Counted from the stretch's first letter, positions 1 to 5,416 are shown. The stretch is 5,606 nt of DNA from Syntrophomonadaceae bacterium (GCA_007122565.1 SKTJ01000269.1:1-5606); one strand, 5' to 3'. Made by a program: numbers and translations. The notes: generated from the letters alone by a model not told the origin.

Positions 1-128
1 ATTTTTTCTATGTATGATAAAAATCTTTTATAGTCGGATTTTGATAAAAATATTTCCCTTTTATCAATACCCCGCAACATGATATGGTATAATCCCGTTT
101 CACTTTTTTCCCGTGGTCCCCTGGGCAT
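1..128 (-). CDS. REP-associated tyrosine transposase (Y1_Tnp, IS200-like), N-terminal part, runs off the left edge
   Basis: Reading leftward from the ATG at 128-126, 42 codons stay open to the window edge. The product begins MPRGPREKSETGLYHIML, then RGIDKREIF, then a D-Y-x-x-F-L stretch. This is the usual opening of REP-associated tyrosine transposases (RAYT/TnpA_REP, Y1 transposase superfamily): MPR-x-x-R, a YH-[VI]-M-x-RG core, then R-x-x-IF and D-x-x-x-FL. These single-strand DNA transposases recognise REP hairpins. Here a REP-like hairpin lies about 40 bp upstream, which supports the call independently. A weak GGTGA ribosome binding site precedes the ATG by about 7 nt, and a TTGCCA-17-TATTAT promoter lies just ahead. 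The HUH motif and catalytic Tyr would be beyond the window, so I cannot say whether the gene is intact. Family assignment is from remembered motifs. Confidence 0.82.
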   Translation of the reverse strand, partial: MPRGPREKSETGLYHIMLRGIDKREIFLSKSDYKRFLSYIEK

Positions 129-146
129 TTTTACATCACCATATCC

Positions 147-175
147 ATAATACCTTATTTATACCAATGTGGCAA
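147..175 (-). promoter_or_regulatory. Sigma-A-like promoter for the transposase gene
   Basis: On the minus strand, TTGCCA (175-170, 5/6 to TTGACA) is followed by a 17-bp spacer and TATTAT (152-147, 5/6 to TATAAT). Start of transcription is expected near 140, about 12 nt before the transposase ATG. The -35 box lies inside one arm of the REP hairpin, so the repeat itself supplies half the promoter. Confidence 0.6.
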
Positions 176-197
176 TCAAAACGTCCCGGTGCCACAT
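167..197 (-). repeat. REP-like hairpin element, copy A, overlapping the mnmL stop codon
   Basis: An 8-bp perfect inverted repeat (ATGTGGCA at 167-174, TGCCACAT at 190-197) encloses a 15-nt loop that, on the plus strand, reads ATCAAAACGTCCCGG. The same 15-nt loop with one base changed, and the same fold with a compensatory stem change, recurs at 3366-3394. The 17-mer CAAAACGTCCCGGTGCC (177-193) is exact in three places in the window. Its position directly upstream of a RAYT-type transposase fits a REP element served by that enzyme. The mnmL stop codon (178-176) falls in the loop. Confidence 0.75.
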
Positions 198-1171
198 CCT
201 GCTTTTTCCCCCTGCCAAGTGCCGCGGCGGCGCAGTTCCTCTTCCACCATATTGGCGAATTGGGCACGTTGGACGTGCCAATCGGGGGCAAGTAGCAGGT
301 CGTGGCGCGGTGTCTCTGCCATCAGGCGGTGCACTACGATTGGGGCAGGCAGTACTTCAAGTTGGTTGCAGATAATATCCAGGTACGCAGTTTGGGACAG
401 GGGGTTGACGGCTCCTTGCCGGTAAAGCTGCTCCAGTGACGTTCCTGCTATGATCTGGAGCTGGTGGAACTTGACGCCATGTATTGGCAGCGTGGCGAGC
501 CGTACAGCGGTTTCCAGCATGGCGGGGGTGTCTTCCCCCGGTAGACCGTTGATGAGGTGTACGCAGATATACAGGCCCCGCCCCCGGCATGCATTAACCG
601 CCTCCTGGAAACGGGCAAAAGTATGCCCCCGGTTGATTAACTTCAGGGTACGGTCATGAGCAGATTGGAGGCCCAACTCCAACCAGATGTGATAACGCTG
701 CGCCAGGTCAGTGAGCAAATCGAGCACTCCCGGTTCCAGGCAGTCGGGACGTGTGGCCACGCTTAGGCCGATGATACCTGGCGTCTGCAAGGCCTCCCTA
801 TAGAGTCGTTCCAGCAGGGGAAGGGGTCCGTAGGTATTACTGTACGCCTGAAAGTAAGCCAGGTAGCTGTTGCGGGGGAAAAATCCGGGGGATGGCTCCG
901 TTTCCCCGGGAGGCAGTTCACCCCGGTTTTCGCTACGCCACTGGAAATTCCGGATATGTTTTAGCACGTCTCCCGGGCCGCTTGCTTTATCCTGTTTTGC
1001 GGCTGCGGGGCTGAATGCAGGGTTATGGCAAAATATACACCCTTCCCGGGAAACCGTGCCATCCCGGTTGGGGCAGGTCAGCCCTACATCCAGGGGGATC
1101 TTGGTGACCCGCTCCCCGAATTTTTCCTTAAAGAAGCGGCTCAGGCGATTGTACCATCCCGGAACAGTCAC
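176..1171 (-). CDS. mnmL: TIGR01212 / YtqA-YhcC family radical SAM protein, probable MnmL of tRNA wobble-uridine modification
   Basis: The 331-residue product carries the family's radical SAM cysteines as CPNRDGT...CxFC (C33, C45, C48 from the GTG start). It also has SVATRPDCL, WLELGLQSAHDRTL, INGLPGEDT, a VHRL motif, and a C-terminal R-R-G-[TS]-[WY]-Q-G motif. Length fits the family (about 310-320). In Bacillus and Streptococcus the YtqA member was reported as MnmL, which acts in converting cmnm5(s2)U34 of tRNA toward nm5/mnm5. E. coli YhcC belongs to the same family and has no settled role. The overlap with mnmG, which makes cmnm5U34, favours MnmL. I chose the GTG at 1171 because GGGGGAGG lies 7 nt upstream and it forms a GTGA overlap with the mnmG stop. 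An ATG at 1219 with GGAGAG before it is the alternative (347 aa, 52-bp overlap). The last residues, G-T-G-T-F, are encoded by a REP-like repeat. mnmM is not in the window. Confidence 0.88.
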   Translation of the reverse strand: MTVPGWYNRLSRFFKEKFGERVTKIPLDVGLTCPNRDGTVSREGCIFCHNPAFSPAAAKQDKASGPGDVLKHIRNFQWRSENRGELPPGETEPSPGFFPRNSYLAYFQAYSNTYGPLPLLERLYREALQTPGIIGLSVATRPDCLEPGVLDLLTDLAQRYHIWLELGLQSAHDRTLKLINRGHTFARFQEAVNACRGRGLYICVHLINGLPGEDTPAMLETAVRLATLPIHGVKFHQLQIIAGTSLEQLYRQGAVNPLSQTAYLDIICNQLEVLPAPIVVHRLMAETPRHDLLLAPDWHVQRAQFANMVEEELRRRGTWQGEKAGCGTGTF

Positions 1172-3147
1172 CGGCCTGCCTCCCCCGGTGCTGTTTTTTC
1201 TTTTTTTCGATGACGCCATGTTCTCTCCAGGTGAAGAGCCAGCAAGGACAAATCGGCCGGTGTTACCCCGTCTATACGGGAAGCATGCCCCAGTGTATGT
1301 GGTCTGATTTCGCTGAGCTTTTGCCTGGCCTCGCTGGAAAGGCTGGTAATTATGTCGAAGTCAAAATTCACAGGAATAATTTTGTTCTCCATTTTGCGCA
1401 GTTGTTGCACGCCTGTTTCCTGTTTACTGATATAACCCGCGTATTTTATCATCGTCTCCACTTCACTGATGATCTCCACTTCATGCACAGGCAGTTCTTC
1501 TCCCTGCAGCAGTAATGCTCCCAGGTCGTTATAGTGCAACTCCGGCCTTTTAAGCAGCTCGGCCAGGGTTTGTGGTTTAACCAGTGCTGTTGAATTGAGA
1601 CCGGCAAGACGCTCGTTTATCTCCGCTGAAGGAGAGATACGGATCTGTTCCAGCCTTTCCATCGCTGCATAAACGCGCTGGTTTTTTTCTTTAAAGAGGG
1701 CATAACGCCCTTCGTCCACCAGCCCCATTTGGTAGCCTTTTTCCGTGAGGCGCTGGTCTGCGTTGTCATGACGTAACAGTAAACGATATTCACAGCGTGA
1801 AGTAAACATACGGTACGGTTCACTTACACCTTTGGTCACCAGGTCATCGAGGAGGACCCCGAGATAAGCTTCTGTACGGGAGAGAATCAACGGTTCCTCT
1901 CCCCGGCAGTAGCGGGCCGCATTAATTCCCGCAATCAGCCCCTGGGCCGCCGCCTCCTCATAACCGGTGGTCCCGTTGATCTGGCCGGCAAAGAAAAGGC
2001 GTGCCACCAATTTGGTTTCGAGGCTCGCTTTGAGCTGGGTGGGAGGGAAATAATCATATTCAATAGCATAAGCGGGACGGGTGATTTCTGCCCGTTCCAA
2101 CCCGGGGATGGTATGCAAAAAGGCACGCTGCAGCTCTTCCGGCAAACCGGTGGAGATACCCTGCAGGTACAGTTCCTCACTCTCTCCGCTCTCCGGTTCA
2201 ATAAATATGGGATGGCGCTCCCTACCCTTAAAGCGCACTACCTTATCCTCGATGGAGGGACAGTAGCGCGGACCCTGCCCCTGGATCAGCCCGGAGTAGA
2301 TAGGGGCATAATTGATGTTGTCCAGGATAAGGCGGTGCGTATGTTCATTTGTATAAGTAAGGTAACAGGCCAGCTGCGGGAATTCCCGCCCGCCGTTCAG
2401 AAAGGAAAATCCTCCTGTCCCTTTTTCCCCGGGAACCGCCTGCAACCCGTCAAATGAGATGCTGCGCCGGTGCACGCGGGGCGGCGTTCCTGTTTTGAAA
2501 CGCTCCACCTTGAAGCCAAGGGCCAACATGCTGTCTGCCAGTTCAGTTGCGGGAAGATGGTTAGCCGGTCCTCCGGGATAATGATCGTGTCCCAAAAATA
2601 TCTCCGCACGCAGGTAGACCCCTGCGGCAAGAATCACCGTCCACCCCCGGTAGATACTCCCCTGCAAGGTTTTAATCCCCTGCACTTCCCCGTTTTCCAC
2701 GATCAGTGCTGCCGCCGCCCCTTCACGCAAATAGAGGTTGGGCTCGTCCTGCAGCAACCCTTTCATACCCCGCTGGTAGGCGTTTTTATCAATCTGGGCT
2801 CGCAGAGCCTGGACAGCCGGGCCCTTACTTGTATTCAGCCGGCGCATTTGCAGCACATGATCGTCTCCCACTATACCCATAATACCCCCTAGGGCGTCTA
2901 TCTCCCGCACGAGGTGGCCCTTGCCGGGGCCGCCCAGGGATGGATTACAGGCCATGAGGGCGGGATGATCAAGATTGGGATTGAGCAGCAGGGTGCGGCA
3001 GCCCAGGCGGGCCGCGGCAACGGCCGCCTCGCAACCGGCATGGCCGGCGCCTATGACAATCACGTCATAGCTTTCAGCGTTTTCCCCATTTTTAGCTGCT
3101 GTGTCTAATATGCTCATTTCCCCGTGATTTACTACCGGCTTTTCCAT
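1168..3147 (-). CDS. mnmG: tRNA uridine-5-carboxymethylaminomethyl(34) synthesis enzyme MnmG (GidA)
   Basis: Cytoplasmic FAD protein that works with the GTPase MnmE to put a (carboxymethyl)aminomethyl group on U34 of tRNAs reading split codon boxes. The 659-residue product shows the Rossmann FAD motif DVIVIGAGHAGCEAA (GxGxxG at 33-38) and the MACNPSLGGPGKGHLVREID block with its conserved Cys at 67. It also has KGPAVQALRAQID, GPRYCPSIEDKV with the second conserved Cys at 296, NGTTGYEEAAAQG near 391, EPYRMFTSRCEYRL near 443, and the C-terminal SRIDGVTPADLSLL. The N-terminus is about 20 residues longer than usual (family about 630). An AGGTGA site about 8-9 nt before the ATG at 3147 supports the long start. 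A second Met (codon 11) has GGGG only 2 nt away, which is too close. No mnmE or rsmG, its common neighbours in Firmicutes, is visible. mnmL follows directly, and the gene appears to have its own promoter. Confidence 0.97.
   Translation of the reverse strand: MEKPVVNHGEMSILDTAAKNGENAESYDVIVIGAGHAGCEAAVAAARLGCRTLLLNPNLDHPALMACNPSLGGPGKGHLVREIDALGGIMGIVGDDHVLQMRRLNTSKGPAVQALRAQIDKNAYQRGMKGLLQDEPNLYLREGAAAALIVENGEVQGIKTLQGSIYRGWTVILAAGVYLRAEIFLGHDHYPGGPANHLPATELADSMLALGFKVERFKTGTPPRVHRRSISFDGLQAVPGEKGTGGFSFLNGGREFPQLACYLTYTNEHTHRLILDNINYAPIYSGLIQGQGPRYCPSIEDKVVRFKGRERHPIFIEPESGESEELYLQGISTGLPEELQRAFLHTIPGLERAEITRPAYAIEYDYFPPTQLKASLETKLVARLFFAGQINGTTGYEEAAAQGLIAGINAARYCRGEEPLILSRTEAYLGVLLDDLVTKGVSEPYRMFTSRCEYRLLLRHDNADQRLTEKGYQMGLVDEGRYALFKEKNQRVYAAMERLEQIRISPSAEINERLAGLNSTALVKPQTLAELLKRPELHYNDLGALLLQGEELPVHEVEIISEVETMIKYAGYISKQETGVQQLRKMENKIIPVNFDFDIITSLSSEARQKLSEIRPHTLGHASRIDGVTPADLSLLALHLERTWRHRKKEKTAPGEAGR
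1179..1186 (-). promoter_or_regulatory. Ribosome binding site deciding the mnmL start
   Basis: The minus strand reads GGGGGAGG here, inside the last codons of mnmG, 7 nt before the GTG at 1171-1169. That GTG shares bases with the mnmG stop (GTGA). This strong site and the typical 4-bp overlap suggest translational coupling. The competing ATG at 1219 has a weaker GGAGAG site. Confidence 0.6.
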
Positions 3148-3172
3148 TTTAATTACTCACCTGACCCTGAAT

Positions 3173-3201
3173 GTTATAATATGGTATTGATGTTTCGTCA
3201 C
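3173..3201 (-). promoter_or_regulatory. Candidate proximal mnmG promoter (GTGACG-17-TATAAC)
   Basis: GTGACG (3201-3196, 4/6) is spaced 17 bp from TATAAC (3178-3173, 5/6). It would start transcription near 3166, about 19 nt before the mnmG ATG. It is the weaker of two overlapping candidates. Confidence 0.35.
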
Positions 3202-3203
3202 AT

Positions 3204-3212
3204 ATTATAACA
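3204..3212 (-). promoter_or_regulatory. Candidate mnmG promoter, extended -10 (TGTTATAAT)
   Basis: The minus strand has a perfect extended -10 element, TGnTATAAT, at 3212-3204. No good -35 is seen 16-18 bp upstream, which is common for extended -10 promoters. It predicts a start near 3197 and a leader of about 50 nt for mnmG-mnmL. Confidence 0.5.
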
Positions 3213-3266
3213 TATCTTTGAGCAAAGAAGAAAAATGCTAACCTTTGCAGCAATTCATGGTAAAGC

Positions 3267-3303
3267 CAAATAGCTGCGAGAATTTTGTTCTCGCAGCTAT
3301 TTG
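3267..3303 (-). terminator. Probable intrinsic terminator after glnA (16-bp perfect hairpin)
   Basis: CAAATAGCTGCGAGAA (3267-3282) and TTCTCGCAGCTATTTG (3288-3303) pair perfectly around a 5-nt loop. It lies about 110 nt beyond the glnA stop and before the mnmG promoter, where a terminator is expected. The trailing T tract is short and broken (ATTTGGCTTT), so strength is uncertain. The symmetric A/T ends could let it act in both directions. Confidence 0.65.
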
Positions 3304-3365
3304 ATGTAGTTATTGTTTTGCCCTTCTAATCATTAAACTGCTGTTTTGAGGATTTAAAGAGAGCA

Positions 3366-3412
3366 TGCGGCAAACAAAACGTCCCGGTGCCGCAAAACGT
3401 CCCGGTGCCGCA
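3366..3412 (-). repeat. REP-like element, copy B, with a tandem second unit, abutting the glnA stop codon
   Basis: TGCGGCA (3366-3372) and TGCCGCA (3388-3394) enclose a 15-nt loop, AACAAAACGTCCCGG, that differs by one base from the loop at 175-189. The stem pair changes T-A to C-G relative to copy A, so pairing is kept. The 18-bp unit CAAAACGTCCCGGTGCCG is then repeated exactly in tandem (3375-3392 and 3393-3410). The second unit has no left arm of its own. It ends 2 bp before the glnA TAG. A looser third unit may continue into the glnA coding end. Confidence 0.75.
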
Positions 3413-4744
3413 CTAGAACGTGCCCAAGTAGCGTTCCACTTCCCAGGCGTGGACGGCGGTGCGGTACGCATCCCATTCAACCATTTTTGCTGTTTTAAAC
3501 CGATCCCAGACATGCTCGCCCAGGGCCTCCAGGACCACCGGATCTTTTTCCAATTCCATTAAGGCCTCTTCCAGGCTGGCCGGCAGTTGGAAAATATTGC
3601 GGTTGATCCGTTCCTCCGGCGTCATAGCGTAAATGTTACGATCCTCCGGAGCAGGCGGAGTAAGGCCCCGTTTGATCCCGTCCAAACCAGCCTTTAGCAT
3701 TACAGCCAGGGCCAGGTATGGATTGCAGGATGGGTCCGGACTGCGCAGTTCCACACGGGTGCCCAAGCCGCGGCGGGAAGGTATGCGGATCAGGGGGCTG
3801 CGGTTACGTTGTGACCATGCAATATAGACGGGAGCCTCGTAGCCGGGGACGAGTCTCTTATAAGAGTTCACCGTGGGGTTTGTAATGGCCGTAAAGCCGG
3901 GGGCATGCTCCAGCAGCCCGGCAAGAAAGCTAAGCGCTTCCTTACTTAGTTCATACTCACCCTCAGGATCGTAGAAAATGTTATCCTCGCCTTTGAAGAG
4001 GGACATATTTGTGTGCATTCCCGAACCGTTAATGCCAAAAATCGGCTTAGGCATAAAGGTGGCACACAGACCGTGCCGCTGCGCTACCGTGCGTACCACA
4101 AAGCGGAAGGTCATTAGACTATCTGCCGTGTTGAGAGCGTCGCTGTATTTAAAGTCAATCTCATGCTGGGCCGGCGCCACTTCATGGTGAGAAGCCTCAA
4201 TATCAAAACCCATCTCCGTTAAGGTCATCACCATGTCACGGCGTGCGCTTTCTCCCAGGTCCACCGGTGTCATATCAAAATACCCGGCCTTATCGTGGGT
4301 GGACAGGGTGGGGCGTCCATCTGCATCCGTATGGAAAAGGAAGAATTCCGCCTCCGGTCCGGCGTTCATAAAATAACCCATCTCCTCCGCCTCAGCAATA
4401 GCTTTCCGTAAAAGTCCACGGGGGCAGCCGGCAAACGGTGTGCCGTCAGGATTATAAACGTCACAGATGAGACGGGCTACCGCACCATCCTTCGGCTTCC
4501 AGGGTAAAAGCTTAAAGGTGTCCGGATCCGGTCGCAAGTTCATATCCGACTCTTCAATACGCACAAATCCTTCAATGGAAGAGCCATCAAACTGTATTTC
4601 CCCATCCAGGGCTTTCTCCAGCTGTGATACGGGTATGGCTACGTTTTTTAAAATTCCCAGGATATCCGTAAACTGCATGCGCACAAATTTAACCTGCTGC
4701 TCCTCCGCCAGATGCATTATCTCTTCTTTGGTATAACCCATCAT
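3413..4744 (-). CDS. glnA: Glutamine synthetase, type I (GSI-alpha)
   Basis: Cytoplasmic dodecameric enzyme making glutamine from glutamate, ammonia and ATP. The 443-residue product has QFTDILGILKNVAIP, the beta-grasp DGSSIEGFVRIEESDM block (52-68), and the metal-binding GPEAEFF (129-135). It also has EASHHEVAPAQHEIDF (183-198), NGSGMHTNMS, the ATP-loop region KPIFGINGSGMH, and the flap NPTVNSYKRLVPGYEAP (289-305). R318-RSP and RVELRSPDP blocks follow. Arg62 matches the residue tied to glutamine feedback inhibition in Bacillus GlnA, and the length (B. subtilis 444) fits the GSI-alpha class that is not adenylylated. I start at the ATG at 4744 because GGGAG lies 6 nt upstream. The open frame continues up to 4834, but that stretch holds a terminator. 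No separate glnA promoter is evident, so expression probably depends on read-through from the ANTAR gene. The C-terminal L-G-T-F is next to REP-like repeats and may be partly repeat-derived. Confidence 0.97.
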   Translation of the reverse strand: MMGYTKEEIMHLAEEQQVKFVRMQFTDILGILKNVAIPVSQLEKALDGEIQFDGSSIEGFVRIEESDMNLRPDPDTFKLLPWKPKDGAVARLICDVYNPDGTPFAGCPRGLLRKAIAEAEEMGYFMNAGPEAEFFLFHTDADGRPTLSTHDKAGYFDMTPVDLGESARRDMVMTLTEMGFDIEASHHEVAPAQHEIDFKYSDALNTADSLMTFRFVVRTVAQRHGLCATFMPKPIFGINGSGMHTNMSLFKGEDNIFYDPEGEYELSKEALSFLAGLLEHAPGFTAITNPTVNSYKRLVPGYEAPVYIAWSQRNRSPLIRIPSRRGLGTRVELRSPDPSCNPYLALAVMLKAGLDGIKRGLTPPAPEDRNIYAMTPEERINRNIFQLPASLEEALMELEKDPVVLEALGEHVWDRFKTAKMVEWDAYRTAVHAWEVERYLGTF

Positions 4745-4750
4745 TTTCAA

Positions 4751-4758
4751 CTCCCTTT
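4751..4758 (-). promoter_or_regulatory. Ribosome binding site deciding the glnA start
   Basis: AAAGGGAG on the minus strand ends 6 nt before the ATG at 4744 (9 nt before a second in-frame ATG at 4741). It lies downstream of the leader terminator, which excludes the longer reading frame as the true start. Confidence 0.8.
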
Positions 4759-4767
4759 CGTTTTTAT

Positions 4768-4811
4768 AAAAAAACACCCATCGCTCTTTTATGATAAAAA
4801 GCGTATGGGCG
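4768..4811 (-). terminator. Leader intrinsic terminator between the ANTAR gene and glnA
   Basis: Reading leftward, CGCCCAT (4811-4805) pairs with ATGGGTG (4781-4775). CGCT then pairs with AGCG, and TTTTA/TAAAA closes a small loop, with one-base bulges. Seven T residues follow (4774-4768). This is a strong rho-independent terminator placed before glnA rather than after it, so it should limit glnA expression unless its fold is prevented. Its 5' arm is shared with the hexaloop hairpin at 4804-4823. Confidence 0.85.
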
Positions 4812-4823
4812 CCCTTGCCCAAA
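4804..4823 (-). promoter_or_regulatory. ANTAR-type hexaloop antiterminator hairpin in the glnA leader
   Basis: On the minus strand, GGGC-AAGGGC-GCCC (4820-4807) forms a stem with a six-base loop having A at position 1 and G at position 4. Those are the two loop bases conserved in ANTAR-target RNAs. T-A pairs can lengthen the stem toward 4823 and 4804. The 3' arm shares GCCCAT with the 5' arm of the terminator, so the two folds exclude each other. An ANTAR protein gene lies immediately upstream. ANTAR targets usually have two such hairpins. A first one (P1) should lie in 4824-4850, which is AT-rich; I see only a poor candidate there, loop AAAGTT with a mismatched closing pair. Confidence 0.7.
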
Positions 4824-4843
4824 TTTATATTCAACTTTTAACT

Positions 4844-5416
4844 TTATACTTTATTGCCCCGCATCACTGCCTGGGCCAGCTTTTCCAAAGGGGTGCGCAT
4901 TTCCATACTTTTCTTTTGTAACAAACGGTATGCCTGTTGCTCATCCAGATTAAACTTTTTCATGATCAGGCCCTTCGCCTGCTCGATGATGACCCGCCCC
5001 TGCAAACGGTCTTTTATAGTCTGCAGTTCGCTTTGTATATTTTTACGGCGTTGAAATTCCCGGTAAAGAACGTCCACCACTGACGTGAGCACCTGATCGT
5101 TTACCGGCAGGGAAAGTAACATGATCGGGCTATCCCGCAGCGCCAGGGCAGCTTTTGGCTCTTTTGTCTGCTTCTCCAACAGCAAAACCGCAGCCACGGC
5201 TTCCTGGTCGATAATGGCCGCTGTCTCCATAACATTGCCCGGCAGGGAAAGCTCCATAAGTACCACCTGGGGCTGCACGCTGCGCACAATTCTTAAAAAA
5301 TGGGGGCAATCCCGGCCCTCACCAACACATTGCATGCCGACCAGGGAAAGAGCTGCGATAACGGCTCTCCGTTCCGCCGTCCCGGGAATCCCCAGACAGT
5401 AATCCAAACCGTCCAT
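4844..5416 (-). CDS. ANTAR-domain RNA-binding antiterminator with degenerate receiver domain
   Basis: The 190-residue product has a receiver-like N-terminal half (about 5-115), a helical linker (about 116-130), and a C-terminal ANTAR domain (about 129-186). The ANTAR core reads RVIIEQAKGLIMKKF, then D-E-Q-Q-A-Y-R-L-L, then RTPLEKLAQAVM. ANTAR proteins bind paired hexaloop hairpins in nascent RNA and stop terminator formation. The receiver appears unable to take phosphate in the normal way. The usual phospho-acceptor position in V-L-M-E-L-S-L-P-G is Glu56 rather than Asp, the acidic pair after strand 1 is missing (CLGIPGTAE), and the switch Lys-Pro is Leu-Pro. The start is supported by GGGGAGG 8 nt before the ATG. 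It lies 99 bp before glnA, and related ANTAR regulators are known beside glnA in clostridia. The likely role is nitrogen-responsive antitermination of glnA, with the signal unknown. Confidence 0.9.
   Translation of the reverse strand: MDGLDYCLGIPGTAERRAVIAALSLVGMQCVGEGRDCPHFLRIVRSVQPQVVLMELSLPGNVMETAAIIDQEAVAAVLLLEKQTKEPKAALALRDSPIMLLSLPVNDQVLTSVVDVLYREFQRRKNIQSELQTIKDRLQGRVIIEQAKGLIMKKFNLDEQQAYRLLQKKSMEMRTPLEKLAQAVMRGNKV

Larger units (their letters stand above)
3171..3213. repeat. 13-bp perfect inverted repeat over the mnmG promoter region
   Basis: ATGTTATAATATG (3171-3183) and CATATTATAACAT (3201-3213) are perfect reverse complements separated by 17 bp. Each arm contains a -10-like sequence, so the two candidate mnmG promoters lie one in each arm. 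It may be an operator for a dimeric regulator or a symmetric pair of promoters. The AT-rich arms make a stable RNA hairpin less likely. No known binding-site family is recognised. Confidence 0.7.

Noticed and set aside
41..67. 9-bp perfect inverted repeat TTGATAAAA / TTTTATCAA with a 9-bp spacer
   Set aside because: It lies inside the coding sequence of the transposase start and is AT-rich. No T tract or promoter context makes it a convincing terminator or operator.
85..93. Plus-strand extended -10 promoter TGGTATAAT
   Set aside because: It falls antisense within the transposase coding region with no matching -35 and no gene downstream on the plus strand. Antisense transcription is possible but unsupported.
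870..1307. Long plus-strand open frame of 145 codons
   Set aside because: It is antisense to mnmL and the end of mnmG, both of which have clear family motifs. It lacks a ribosome binding site and resembles no family.
3196..3212. Near-match to the GlnR/TnrA box (TGTNA-N7-TNACA) on the minus strand, TGTTA-N7-TGACG
   Set aside because: It has one mismatch in the last base, lies in AT-rich promoter sequence, and stands before mnmG rather than a nitrogen gene. It is better explained by the inverted repeat and the -10 element.
3366..3412. CRISPR array
   Set aside because: The two units are directly adjacent with no spacers, and the same sequence is dispersed singly elsewhere beside a transposase.
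3310..3513. Possible small minus-strand gene overlapping the end of glnA
   Set aside because: The frame is a shadow of glnA and the tandem repeats, with no ribosome binding site and no recognisable protein features.
4745..4834. Upstream extension of glnA by 30 codons
   Set aside because: The extension would be translated through the terminator hairpin and its T tract and has no ribosome binding site. The ATG at 4744 has GGGAG and matches the family N-terminus.
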